DNA of 64,000 nucleotides from M50B103 sp041667565 (GTDB taxonomy: Bacteria; Fidelibacterota; Fidelibacteria; Fidelibacterales; Fidelibacteraceae), in the NCBI GenBank assembly GCA_964572745.1, contig CAZNFT010000003.1, positions 7,922 through 71,921 on the forward strand. The letters run 5' to 3'. Under the pieces are notes generated by a model. It did no database searches. It had not been told where the DNA came from and was given only the letters and a program-made list of their open reading frames with translations. This document shows, piece by piece, positions 48,117 through 57,169 of the stretch. Every line of letters starts with the position of its first letter. Within the stretch, counting starts at the first letter, position 1. The position numbers and the translations under genes are program-made.

Positions 48117-48160
48117 TTTTGACAGAATAATCTTAGACCGGATAACAGGATAAACATGAT
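48117..48160 (+). repeat. 44-bp dispersed intergenic repeat, copy 1
   Basis: The segment starts TTTTGACAGAATA and ends ACAGGATAAACATGAT. Its reverse complement matches 50941-50984 at 37 of 44 positions without gaps by direct comparison. The two copies are inverted relative to each other and enclose mutS2. It contains the GACAGGAT/ATCCTGT core seen in many intergenic regions of environmental bacteria. Confidence 0.85.
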
Positions 48161-48478
48161 AGCGGGGTTTGGTGGTTTGCAAATGCTATCTAATTTAAAC
48201 GAATTCAATAGACTTGTGCAAAGATATAAAGTAACACAAAGGCACAAAGTCTTTTAAAACCGCAAAGTTTCACAAGATCTTCGCATAGTAACAAAGTTCA
48301 CAAAAGAAGCACGCGACTTTTTTTATATTGTCTTTTTGTGAGCTTAATTCACTTGGCGGTTTATTAACTGTGGGCTTATGTATCTTCGTGGTTAAATATT
48401 TTATTCTTAGAGGCTTTACGCCTTCGCTCTACGAGCTATGGCGCACAAGTGTGTTACTTAGCGCCTTTGTGTGAGGTA
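48161..48478. other. Gene-free intergenic region with CTTTGTG-type direct and inverted motifs
   Basis: No ORF or RNA gene is visible. The stretch 48216-48320 is built from short related words such as ACACAAAGGCACAAAG, CCGCAAAGTTTCACAAG and AACAAAGTTCACAAA. GCCTTTGTGT at 48463-48472 is the inverted match of ACACAAAGGC at 48234-48243. A second family of words (GCCTTCGCTCTACGAGC) occurs at 48420-48437. The region looks like a collection of degenerate intergenic repeats rather than a decayed gene. Confidence 0.55.
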
Positions 48479-50821
48479 TTAGGATCGCAATGTCACTAAA
48501 GTAACTCCCACACCACCGTGTTCGGGATCGGCAAATGTATAAGATTTAACGCGTTTGTCAGTAGAGAGCTGGTCATGAATGACTTTCTGTAAGATGCCAC
48601 CGCCGGTTCCATGTAGGATCTCAATGGATGAAAGTCCATAAAGGACAGCATTATCTATAAATTTATCGCACTCGTTTATGGCGGCTTCGGCGCGCTTTCC
48701 GCGTAGGTCTAAGTGGTAGGAAGAACCACTGCTTGTGTGTGAGACCATCGTGGAAATACGCTGTTTATGTTTTCGCGCGGGCTCAAGCCAGTCAGCCTGT
48801 AATCTTAAACGAGATCCATCAACATCCAGCCAGATCTTTTTTGTTTTGTGATTGATCTCAAGAATTTTACCATTTTGTCCCATGGTTGGAATATAGACTT
48901 CGAGACCTTCGCTCAGGTCTTTCATTTTTAGGGATTTTGTTGGTACTTCAACTGTGATTTCGCGTTTTTCTTCGACGATTTTTTGGGTTTTATTGAATAT
49001 GCTTTGAGCTTCGCGAATAGCATTCTTGCCGGCTTGCTGTTCTTTGATCTGGCGAATACTGGACTCGAGTTCCTTGCGCATGCCAGCGATCATGCTTTCG
49101 GCGCGTTTGACTGCTTCTTTTTCTGCTTTTTTGTATTTATGGTCAATATCCTTCCGTTTGTCGTCGATGTATTTGAGTTTTTCTTTGTATTCTTTTTCTT
49201 TGGCCTTGGCTTCTTTTAACTGAATATCATAACGGGATATCTTGCGCTGAAGATCAATGATCAAACGTTCAAGTTTTTCGCGCTGATGCCCCACGCGGGC
49301 TTTTGCATGTTTAATGACACGCTCGTCAAGCTTATAACGGTTTGCAATTTCAATGGCATAAGATGAGCCGGGTATGCCAAGAATAAACTCGTAACTAGGA
49401 ATGAGATCACGGTCATTGAATTTCATACTGGCGTTTTCAAAGAGGGGAGAATCAAAGGCCAGAGTTTTTAAGGAACCGTGATGAGTAGTAGCAATCACTG
49501 TTGTGCCGCGTTCGCTGAGAATCTTAAGAATACCTTCTGCCAGCGCAGCTCCTTCATCGGGATCCGTACCTGTGCCAAGTTCGTCAATAAGTACCAGACT
49601 TTTGTTTGTAGCATTTTCGACAATATGTTTTAGCGATAGAATATGTGAGGAAAAAGTGGAGAGGCCACCGTCAATGGATTGTCCGTCTCCAATATCGACA
49701 AAAATTTTATCATATTCAGGTAAGACCGAATTTGCCTGAAGGGGTAAAAGAAATCCCGCTTGATTCATCACAGCAAGAAGTCCGATGGTTTTAAGGGTAA
49801 CTGTTTTACCGCCGGCATTGGGACCGGTAATAATGATGCCGCATTTATCCTTGGGCAAATGAAGATTAAGCGGAACGGGTTCTGTAGAAAAATTCAGTTC
49901 CAGATTACGTCCGTTTACAATGCGCAGCTGATTGCCTTCTTCATCAGGTTTATCCAGTTCATAATCCAAAGCAAGGCGAGCATGTGCATAGATCATATCC
50001 ACTTGTTCAAGAATATCTACACAAAGTTCGACCGAAGGCAAATATTCCCGGAGTTGTTCGCTTGCCTCCAGAAGTATGCGTCTCACTTCCTGGTGTTCTT
50101 CGTGTTTTGCCTGATAAAGGTCATTGTTCATTTCTACAATGACGATGGGTTCAACATAAACCGTTTGCCCCGTCTGAGATTGATCATGAATAATCCCGGG
50201 CGCTTTTGATCGGCGTGATGCACGAATAGGGATGACCTGTCTGCCATTCCTGAACGCGACGACATCTTCGGATGCAATGGACTCACTCAGCCATTCTGAA
50301 GCGATCTGCGATACTTTAGTGCGAATGCGAGTATCTAATCGTAATATGTGTTTGCGCAGGCGTCGGAGCTCCGAAGAGGCATTATCTGCGATTTTTCTGT
50401 CGTCATCAAAGATGGAAAAAATAGTTTTTTCCAGATCCCGGAGATCAGGATTATAAGAGTGGCTGAGTTTTTTTAATTCAGAGTATTTATTGTCGCGTTG
50501 ATGAAAATAAGCGGAGACCCGACGAGCGTGCTGCATGATCTCGGCTAAAGCAAAGAGCTCAGATTCATTGAGAGCATTTCCTCTTATACGGGCTTTTGAG
50601 AGAATTTCATTCTGTTTTGGAAAACCCAATAAGGGAAGTGCCGTATCTAAAGCAAGCAGGTCTCTCATTTCGAGATGTTGTTGCTGTTTTTTAAGATAAA
50701 TGTGTCGGGGCTGAAAAGATCTAAGATCTAAAGCGAGCTCACGATTTGCTTCACAATGGGTATAAGTAGCCAGTTTTTTTCTGACTGTATTAAAGCCGAG
50801 TTGTTGGTATAATTTGTTCAT
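48479..50821 (-). CDS. mutS2: Endonuclease MutS2
   Basis: MutS2 is a MutS-related ATPase that binds branched DNA or collided ribosomes and limits recombination; it is not a mismatch repair protein. The 780 residues show the MutS core and clamp, Walker A GPNAGGKTVTLK at about 333-344, Walker B LVLIDELGTGTDPDEGAAL, a long coiled coil (about 515-600) and a C-terminal Smr nuclease domain with LDLRGKRAEAA and LHGTGGGIL. The mismatch-sensing domain I is missing, as expected for MutS2. No close gene partner; an inverted repeat pair encloses it. Confidence 0.97.
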   Translation of the reverse strand: MNKLYQQLGFNTVRKKLATYTHCEANRELALDLRSFQPRHIYLKKQQQHLEMRDLLALDTALPLLGFPKQNEILSKARIRGNALNESELFALAEIMQHARRVSAYFHQRDNKYSELKKLSHSYNPDLRDLEKTIFSIFDDDRKIADNASSELRRLRKHILRLDTRIRTKVSQIASEWLSESIASEDVVAFRNGRQVIPIRASRRSKAPGIIHDQSQTGQTVYVEPIVIVEMNNDLYQAKHEEHQEVRRILLEASEQLREYLPSVELCVDILEQVDMIYAHARLALDYELDKPDEEGNQLRIVNGRNLELNFSTEPVPLNLHLPKDKCGIIITGPNAGGKTVTLKTIGLLAVMNQAGFLLPLQANSVLPEYDKIFVDIGDGQSIDGGLSTFSSHILSLKHIVENATNKSLVLIDELGTGTDPDEGAALAEGILKILSERGTTVIATTHHGSLKTLAFDSPLFENASMKFNDRDLIPSYEFILGIPGSSYAIEIANRYKLDERVIKHAKARVGHQREKLERLIIDLQRKISRYDIQLKEAKAKEKEYKEKLKYIDDKRKDIDHKYKKAEKEAVKRAESMIAGMRKELESSIRQIKEQQAGKNAIREAQSIFNKTQKIVEEKREITVEVPTKSLKMKDLSEGLEVYIPTMGQNGKILEINHKTKKIWLDVDGSRLRLQADWLEPARKHKQRISTMVSHTSSGSSYHLDLRGKRAEAAINECDKFIDNAVLYGLSSIEILHGTGGGILQKVIHDQLSTDKRVKSYTFADPEHGGVGVTLVTLRS

Positions 50822-50940
50822 GTTGTAAATCCCTCGAATCTATAATCATGGGTTCAGGATGACGGTAAATCGTAGGCTAAAATCAAAGCTTATTGAATTC
50901 GCTTAAACTAAATAGCATTAGCGGACTCCATAGCCAAGCC

Positions 50941-50984
50941 ATCTTGTATATCCTGTAATCCTGTCAAAAAATATTCTGTCAAAA
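50941..50984 (-). repeat. 44-bp dispersed intergenic repeat, copy 2 (inverted)
   Basis: On the minus strand this segment starts TTTTGACAGAATAT and ends ACAGGATATACAAGAT, pairing with copy 1 at 48117-48160 (37 of 44 identical). It lies between mutS2 and priA, close to the 3' end of priA. Confidence 0.85.
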
Positions 50985-50991
50985 TTTCGTC

Positions 50992-53358
50992 TTACATCAA
51001 TGAAACCGGATCTCTATTAATAAGGATCTTGAGGTATTTTTCTTCTTGTTTAAAGTTTTTAACGACATGTTGTAAAATGCTGGCAGTTTTATTGCCATTA
51101 AGATCTTGTTTTCTGTCTGCTTTGATCAGAATTTGCCAGCGCGTTATCTCTTTAACTTTTTCAATGGCCGCGGGAGCTGGTCCAACACAATTGCAGGCAG
51201 GCATGTTTTTTAATAATCGTCGCTGTAAGCGAAATGATGCAGCTTCGACTTCCCGGGCATTTTTTCCGCTTACGCGAATGAGAAATAATCTGCTGAATGG
51301 AGGATAATTCAATTCGCGCCGTTGAAATAATTCCAGATTATAAAAAGCTCTTAATTCAAGTTTTGCGGCCATTTGGATCACAGGTTCTTCGGGTGAAAAA
51401 GTCTGAATATAAACTTCTCCGGGATAAATAGAACGTCCGGCTCGCCCGCTGACCTGATAGATCAATTGAAACAATCTTTCATTGGCGCGGTGGTCGGGAA
51501 TACCCATGCCTGTATCGGCATTAATTATGCCAACGAGTGTAACATTGGGGAAATCAAGTCCCTTGGCAATCATCTGGGTGCCAAGTAATATATTCTGCTT
51601 GCCTTCCTCAAAGTCGTTAAGAATACGAGCATGCGCATGTTTTGTTCGGGTTGTATCCATATCCATGCGTGCAATTTTTGCATCGGGGAAATAAGCTGAA
51701 AGTTCTTCTTCGATTTTTTGAGTGCCATGCCCCATGGCTTCTAAGGTTTCAGTCTTGCAATGTTTACAGATGCGTGTTTTAGGAAAACTAGCGTTGCAAA
51801 CATGGCAGACAAGTTTATCCAGTCTTTTATGGTAGGTCAGTGCAACACTACAACTGGGACATTGGTGGATCTGCTGGCATTCGCTACAGACAAGAACAGT
51901 GTTATAGCCGCGCCTGTTCTGTAGAATAATTGCCTGTTTGCCATTGTCTAGAGTTTTCTTAATACCATCAAGAAGTTCCTTGCTAAAAAGTCCCTGTCGA
52001 GGAGCTTCCAGCATATCAACGAGGTGAACTTTTGGGAGCTTAGCATTGGCAAAACGGTTTTTTAATTCCAGTCTATCGTATTTATGTAGAGCAGATAAAT
52101 AATAACTTTCCAAGCTAGGTGTTGCCGATCCAAGAACGACCGGTATGCCTAAGATATGAGCGTACATAACAGCAGCATCTCTGGCGTGATAGCGTGGAGC
52201 CGGTTCTTCTTGCTTGTAGGATGATTCTTGTTCTTCATCCACAACAATGAGTCCGATGTTTTTTAAAGGAGCCAATAAGGCAGAACGAGCACCTACAATT
52301 ACATGGATAGCCCCTTTCTGGATCTGAGTCCAAGTCCACAACCTTTCGGCATCGCTCATTTTACTATGCCAAATAGCGACCTTTTCACCAAAGGTGGATC
52401 TGAATCTTGCAGCGATCTGGGGAGTAATTGCAATTTCAGGCACCAGGATAAGCACTCTCTTTTTTATGGCCAGTTGTTTTTTTGCCAGTTCAATATAGAT
52501 CTCGGTTTTACCACTGCCGGTTACCCCGTGCAGTAATACGGGATAAAAGCGATCGAACTTTTTTTCAATGGCAGAAATAACATTTTTTTGTTCAGCTGAT
52601 AATTTAACATCTCTAAAACGTTCTTTGACAAGATTTTCGAAAGGATCAGCAGGGACTTCCATTTCGCATTCTTCCAGGACTCCGATCTCGATCAGTTTTT
52701 TTATCGGGTAGGGAGAACACTGCAATTTTTTTCTGATCACTCCTTGTTCCTCCATGGGTTTGTCCAATGAAGAAAGCAAGTTGACGACATCTTCTTGACG
52801 CTTGGTCAGTTTTACATTTGGATTGATCAGCTTAACGGCTTTAACTCGACGAGCTTCTTTCGCTTTTGGAAAAATATTATCTATGTACAGTGCATTTGAA
52901 CGGATTCCCTCATGAAGTTCTTTTTGTCTCGCTTCACTTAGCTTAAGAAAAGCCATCATCGATAAACCCCCGGCAGGAATTTCCGGCCAATTTACAGTAT
53001 CTTCATCTTCATGAACGAAACAATATTGAGTTTTTTTAAAGCCGGCTTCCGAAGGATGAGCGGCGCGACAACAAATACCAATGGGAGCCAGATAATAATC
53101 AGACATCCAGATAATTAGTTTGATCAACTCTTCAGTAAAAATTGGACTTGTATCAAGAATTTCTGAAATGGATTTCAGCTTATAAGCAGATTTAGAGGGT
53201 AAAACATCAAAAATATCAAGGCAATAGCCAAGCTGAGCCCGCGAACCGAAGGAAGCCTTTACACGCATACCAGGTTTTAATTTTTGTGCTAATTCGTCTG
53301 GTACTTTGTAAGTATATGTCTGATAAACCTCTTGAGGAAAAGCTAAACTACAATACAT
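50992..53358 (-). CDS. priA: Primosomal protein N' (PriA helicase)
   Basis: PriA restarts replication at collapsed forks by recognising branched DNA, unwinding it 3' to 5' and loading the primosome. The 788-residue protein has the N-terminal DNA-binding domain (VYQTYTYKVPDELAQKLKPG), Walker A GVTGSGKTE near residue 278, the DEAH-like box VVDEEQESSYKQ, the paired zinc sites at about 488-530 (CSECQQIHQCPSC, CHVC, CKHC) and the helicase motif VSGRAGR. All expected cysteines are visible. It is transcribed divergently from trpR across a 204-base gap. Confidence 0.96.
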   Translation of the reverse strand: MYCSLAFPQEVYQTYTYKVPDELAQKLKPGMRVKASFGSRAQLGYCLDIFDVLPSKSAYKLKSISEILDTSPIFTEELIKLIIWMSDYYLAPIGICCRAAHPSEAGFKKTQYCFVHEDEDTVNWPEIPAGGLSMMAFLKLSEARQKELHEGIRSNALYIDNIFPKAKEARRVKAVKLINPNVKLTKRQEDVVNLLSSLDKPMEEQGVIRKKLQCSPYPIKKLIEIGVLEECEMEVPADPFENLVKERFRDVKLSAEQKNVISAIEKKFDRFYPVLLHGVTGSGKTEIYIELAKKQLAIKKRVLILVPEIAITPQIAARFRSTFGEKVAIWHSKMSDAERLWTWTQIQKGAIHVIVGARSALLAPLKNIGLIVVDEEQESSYKQEEPAPRYHARDAAVMYAHILGIPVVLGSATPSLESYYLSALHKYDRLELKNRFANAKLPKVHLVDMLEAPRQGLFSKELLDGIKKTLDNGKQAIILQNRRGYNTVLVCSECQQIHQCPSCSVALTYHKRLDKLVCHVCNASFPKTRICKHCKTETLEAMGHGTQKIEEELSAYFPDAKIARMDMDTTRTKHAHARILNDFEEGKQNILLGTQMIAKGLDFPNVTLVGIINADTGMGIPDHRANERLFQLIYQVSGRAGRSIYPGEVYIQTFSPEEPVIQMAAKLELRAFYNLELFQRRELNYPPFSRLFLIRVSGKNAREVEAASFRLQRRLLKNMPACNCVGPAPAAIEKVKEITRWQILIKADRKQDLNGNKTASILQHVVKNFKQEEKYLKILINRDPVSLM

Positions 53359-53492
53359 TTCTAAATTTAGCTTTATTGCGGGTGCTTAACAATAGAAAAC
53401 ACCCACTATCATAAAAAGGTGATAGGAGTCACATTTTTTCTTGAGCTTTAAAAAACACAAGCGTATTCAATTAGGAAAATGTTTCTTCAGAA

Positions 53493-53538
53493 AGTAACAA
53501 AAATGTTTGCATGATTAAAATTTTATTATTATGTTACT
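53493..53538 (+). promoter_or_regulatory. Candidate trpR promoter with operator-like inverted repeat
   Basis: TTGCAT (53507-53512) and TATGTT (53530-53535) are spaced by 17 bases and could be -35 and -10 boxes for trpR. The inverted 7-mers AGTAACA (53493-53499) and TGTTACT (53532-53538) enclose this promoter, the second overlapping the -10 box. A further pair, CTATCA / TGATAG, lies at 53406-53425. An autoregulating TrpR could bind one of these; this is inference without comparison to other genomes. Confidence 0.35.
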
Positions 53539-53562
53539 CCCTGTAGAAACAACGAGGATTTA

Positions 53563-53838
53563 ATGACAGGATATAAAGAATTAGCAAAGGTGTTTTCAGA
53601 GATCGAAAACGAAAAAGATATGGAATGTTTCCTGAAGGAAATTCTCACTGAAAGTGAATTAGATGCTGTAGTATTCCGATGGCGCCTGATGGAGGACCTT
53701 TACCGGGGCGAAACACAGCGGAATATTGCCGAAAAACATGGTATTTCCCTGTGCAAGATCACAAGAGGATCTAAGATATTAAAAGATGAAAAATCTATCA
53801 GTTTAAAATTATTGAAAAGAATGGAGAGAATTAAGTGA
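53563..53838 (+). CDS. trpR: Trp repressor family protein
   Basis: TrpR-type repressors bind tryptophan and then their operator. The 91-residue protein is all-helical and full-length for this family, with the helix-turn-helix recognition segment GISLCKITRGSKILK, which is close to the GAGIATITRGSN segment of E. coli TrpR, and LTESELDAVVFRWRLMEDLYRGE before it. A GAGG site lies six bases before the ATG. It overlaps trpB by four bases, so it most likely represses its own operon in response to tryptophan. Confidence 0.9.
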   Translation: MTGYKELAKVFSEIENEKDMECFLKEILTESELDAVVFRWRLMEDLYRGETQRNIAEKHGISLCKITRGSKILKDEKSISLKLLKRMERIK

Positions 53839-55040
53839 ATAATTTAAGAGAAATGCCAGATGCACAAGGGAATTTTGGAGAATACGGCGGGGCATATATT
53901 CCAGACCAACTTGCAGATGTGATGAAAAATATTGCAGAAGAATACGAAAAAATAAAAAACACAAGTGAATTTCAAGAAGAGCTATACGACCTATATACTC
54001 ATTATGTCGGGCGTCCTTCACCGATATTTCATGCGAGGTCTTTATCGAAGAAATTAGGTGGTGCTCAAATATACTTTAAACGTGAAGACCTTAACCATAC
54101 AGGTGCACATAAAATTAATCATTGTTTAGGAGAAGCACTTCTTGCAAAAGCTATGGGAAAAAAGAAAGTGATCGCAGAAACCGGAGCGGGTCAGCATGGT
54201 GTCGCTATTGCAACAGCTGCTGCACTTCTTGATCTGGAATGCGATGTTTACATGGGGCAAGTCGATATTGAAAAAGAGTATCCCAATGTTATTCGCATGA
54301 AAATTTTAGGAGCAAAAGTTGTTCCTGTTAAAACCGGTACACGATCACTTAAAGACGCTGTAGATGCTGCATTTATAGCATATTTAGAAGACACGGAAAC
54401 ACAATTATATGCCATTGGGTCTGTTGTGGGACCTCATCCTTTTCCTATGATGGTCAGAGATTTTCAGTCCATTGTCGGGCGTGAAGCTAAAGAGCAATTC
54501 AAGGCAATGACCGGTAAAATTCCGGATACCATAATGGCCTGTGTGGGTGGCGGTTCAAATGCAATGGGCTTATTTTCAGAATTTCTTAAGGATGATGTCG
54601 AAATTATTGGCGTTGAACCCGCGGGTTTAAGTTTTAAGGTAGGTGAACATGCTGCGTCTATAACCATGGGTAAACCAGGTATTCTTCACGGTTTTAAATC
54701 CTATTTAATTCAGGATGAAAATGGTGAAGCAGCTCCTGCTTACTCTGTGGCATCGGGTTTAGATTATCCTGCGGTGGGACCACAACATAGTTATTTAAGA
54801 GATATTAAAAGAGTACAATATGTCACGGCAAATGACAAGGAAGCAATAGATGCCTTTTTTGAAATATCACGAGTGGAGGGGATTATTCCTGCTCTTGAAA
54901 GTGCACATGCCATTGCTTATGCCATGAAACTAGCTCCGACCTTAGCCAAAGATCATAACATTTTGGTCAATCTTTCCGGTAGAGGAGACAAAGATATTGA
55001 TTTTGTCATCAATACGTATGGAAAATACTATGGTCTATAA
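53835..55040 (+). CDS. trpB: Tryptophan synthase beta chain
   Basis: TrpB is the PLP enzyme that joins indole and serine to give tryptophan. The 401-residue protein has the N-terminal GNFGEYGGAYIPDQL, the PLP lysine Lys93 in HTGAHKINH, the catalytic Glu segment AETGAGQHGVA and the phosphate loop CVGGGSNAMG. It begins with GTG, which overlaps the trpR stop (GTGA). No trpA or other trp gene follows; a terminator comes 20 bases later. The enzyme may use free indole, or trpA is encoded elsewhere. The sequence is of the TrpB1 type by its motifs. Confidence 0.97.
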   Translation: MNNLREMPDAQGNFGEYGGAYIPDQLADVMKNIAEEYEKIKNTSEFQEELYDLYTHYVGRPSPIFHARSLSKKLGGAQIYFKREDLNHTGAHKINHCLGEALLAKAMGKKKVIAETGAGQHGVAIATAAALLDLECDVYMGQVDIEKEYPNVIRMKILGAKVVPVKTGTRSLKDAVDAAFIAYLEDTETQLYAIGSVVGPHPFPMMVRDFQSIVGREAKEQFKAMTGKIPDTIMACVGGGSNAMGLFSEFLKDDVEIIGVEPAGLSFKVGEHAASITMGKPGILHGFKSYLIQDENGEAAPAYSVASGLDYPAVGPQHSYLRDIKRVQYVTANDKEAIDAFFEISRVEGIIPALESAHAIAYAMKLAPTLAKDHNILVNLSGRGDKDIDFVINTYGKYYGL

Positions 55041-55059
55041 TAAATAGTGCAGTATCTTA

Positions 55060-55085
55060 AAAGAGGATGCCTTGGCATCCTCTTT
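55060..55085. terminator. Bidirectional terminator between trpB and the histidine kinase
   Basis: The perfect twelve-base stem AAAGAGGATGCC / GGCATCCTCTTT with a two-base centre has T-rich sequence on the right and A-rich on the left, so it can act on both strands. It lies between the converging ends of trpB (55040) and the minus-strand kinase gene (55091). Confidence 0.9.
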
Positions 55086-55090
55086 GATTG

Positions 55091-56989
55091 TTAAGAAAAT
55101 AATTGCGCTAAAAGCGTTTTTAGTTCATTTTCCTGTATAGGTTTAGTTATATGTCCATCAAAACCGCTTTGAATGATCTTTTCATGGTCATCGTCAAAAG
55201 CATAGGCGGTTTGTGCAATAATTATAATGTTTTTATTAAATTCACGAATTATTTTTGTCGCTTCAAAGCCATCCATAAGAGGCATTTTAAGATCCATTAG
55301 AATTAAATCCAGATCTTTATTTTCCTTGCAGAGCTTTACAGCTTCTTCTCCATTTTTTGCATGAATTATATTCTGCGAAAAGTTTCTCATAATAATATCA
55401 AGAAATAAAAGTGAAGGTTCATCATCTTCAACGATCATGATATTTAAATGATGCAGATTCTTGGACTGAGAAGAGGGTGTCGTATGTGCATTATGATCCA
55501 GTTGACCTCCTTGTGTAAGGGGAAGATCAAAATAAAAACGCGAACCTTTTCCCAGCTCGGAATTTAGCTTTAATTCGCCTCCCATTAATTCCACATAGGC
55601 TTTGCAGATAGAAAGACCAAGACCAGCCCCTTCATAAGGTTTTGATATTTTATTATCAGCCTGGACAAAGCGTGAAAAAATATTTTTATATTTTTCTTTA
55701 GCTATGCCAATGCCTGTATCTTCAACAAAGAATTGCAAAAATTTTGATTGTTGTTGACAGCCAAAAGTAATGTGACCTGTTTTGGTGAACTTGATCGCGT
55801 TTTTAATAAGATTAGTCAGAACTGCTTCTAATTTATCTTTATCGCCAAACAAGAAAGTATTTTTTTCACATATTTTATTGAGTTTAAGATTTTTTTCTTG
55901 GCACTCAGGTAAAAAGAACTTTTCGAGGTAGTTTAACACTTTATTTACACTGAAAGGTGAATTGTAGATCTTGACCTGCCCGGCTTCGATCTTTGAAATA
56001 TCAATAAGGTCATTAATAAGATTCAACATTCGTTTTGAGGATCGTTCAATGATGTTTAAATATTCTTTGTGCTTTTCCCAACTTAGATCTTTTTTTCTTA
56101 ATAGCTGCGTAAATCCCATTATTCCATTCATGGGGGTTCTGATCTCATGACTCATATTAGCAAGAAAAACAGATTTCAGCTGGTCAGATTCTTTGGCTTT
56201 TTCAAGAGCTATGATGATATCTTTTTCAGCTTGTTTTTGCTCGGTTATATCTCTGATAATTGCAAAAGTAGCAGGCATGTTTCTATAATTGATGATTTGA
56301 TAGTTTACATCAACCTCAAGAATACTCTTATCTTTTTTTTTAAAAGTCGTTTGATAATAATTAGGTAGAGCTTGCCCTGTCATTCTTTTTTGACCTCTTG
56401 TAAGCAGATCATGAATGCCATCTTCGGTATATATTTTCTTAAAGGAAATGTTTTTTAATTCCTCGGGTTCATAAGCTAACATTTCAGCAAAACGGGCATT
56501 GCAGTAAATAAACTCATCATTCTGGGATATTACGATGCCGTCATTGGCATTTTCTACGATCAAACGATATTTATCTTCGCTTAACCTGAGTTCTTCTTCA
56601 TGCTGTTTAAATTGAGTAATATCACGAATTTTAATTGCGAAAGTATTCTCTTCCCCGGGAATAATTGAAATTTTTAAATATTTTTTTGGGTCTAAACTTT
56701 GATCTTCAAATGTGTGTGCTAATCCCGTTTCCAAGGCTTTTTTGCAAAGCTCAGCAAATGGGATTGTTTTAAGATTTAAAAGTTTTCGTAATGATTTACC
56801 GTAAATATTTTCTAAGCTTGTATTAAAGTATTTTTCAATAGCGGGATTTATATCTTCAACTATAAAATCAACAGCCTCATTTTCTGAGTCATTGTGGATC
56901 ATTTTAAAGATTGCAGCACTTTCATCCATTGAATAATAAAGGTTTTTATATAGTTCGGTGCTGGCCGATTTTATGTTCATTGAGTTCAT
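55091..56989 (-). CDS. PAS-domain hybrid histidine kinase with C-terminal receiver
   Basis: The 632-residue soluble protein has two PAS domains (about residues 15-135 and 140-260), a HisKA domain with the H-box FLANMSHEIRTPMNG (His near residue 280), an HATPase domain with N box (LTNLIKNAIKFT) and G boxes (VEDTGIGIA, GAGLGLSICKAY), and a C-terminal receiver with the phospho-acceptor in LILMDLKMPLMDG (Asp near 564). No membrane segment is predicted, so the signal is probably cytoplasmic or a PAS ligand. No response regulator or phosphotransfer gene is adjacent, so the output path is unknown. Confidence 0.93.
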   Translation of the reverse strand: MNSMNIKSASTELYKNLYYSMDESAAIFKMIHNDSENEAVDFIVEDINPAIEKYFNTSLENIYGKSLRKLLNLKTIPFAELCKKALETGLAHTFEDQSLDPKKYLKISIIPGEENTFAIKIRDITQFKQHEEELRLSEDKYRLIVENANDGIVISQNDEFIYCNARFAEMLAYEPEELKNISFKKIYTEDGIHDLLTRGQKRMTGQALPNYYQTTFKKKDKSILEVDVNYQIINYRNMPATFAIIRDITEQKQAEKDIIIALEKAKESDQLKSVFLANMSHEIRTPMNGIMGFTQLLRKKDLSWEKHKEYLNIIERSSKRMLNLINDLIDISKIEAGQVKIYNSPFSVNKVLNYLEKFFLPECQEKNLKLNKICEKNTFLFGDKDKLEAVLTNLIKNAIKFTKTGHITFGCQQQSKFLQFFVEDTGIGIAKEKYKNIFSRFVQADNKISKPYEGAGLGLSICKAYVELMGGELKLNSELGKGSRFYFDLPLTQGGQLDHNAHTTPSSQSKNLHHLNIMIVEDDEPSLLFLDIIMRNFSQNIIHAKNGEEAVKLCKENKDLDLILMDLKMPLMDGFEATKIIREFNKNIIIIAQTAYAFDDDHEKIIQSGFDGHITKPIQENELKTLLAQLFS

Positions 56990-57169
56990 GCTATTAGAGT
57001 CTTTTTTTATACATATTAATACCTAAAAATAGTTTAAGCTACTTTTTCTATTATTCAATATACAAAGAAATAATCGGAAAAAAAACACAACAATTTACAG
57101 TTAAAATGTTTCTTGATACTCTGCCAATAAGAAAGTAGATTATTCATATACTCAAGTGAAAGGGATAAA

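Noticed and set aside
49760..50209. Plus-strand frame of 149 codons within mutS2.
   Set aside because: It is the antisense shadow of a firmly identified gene and has no independent signals.
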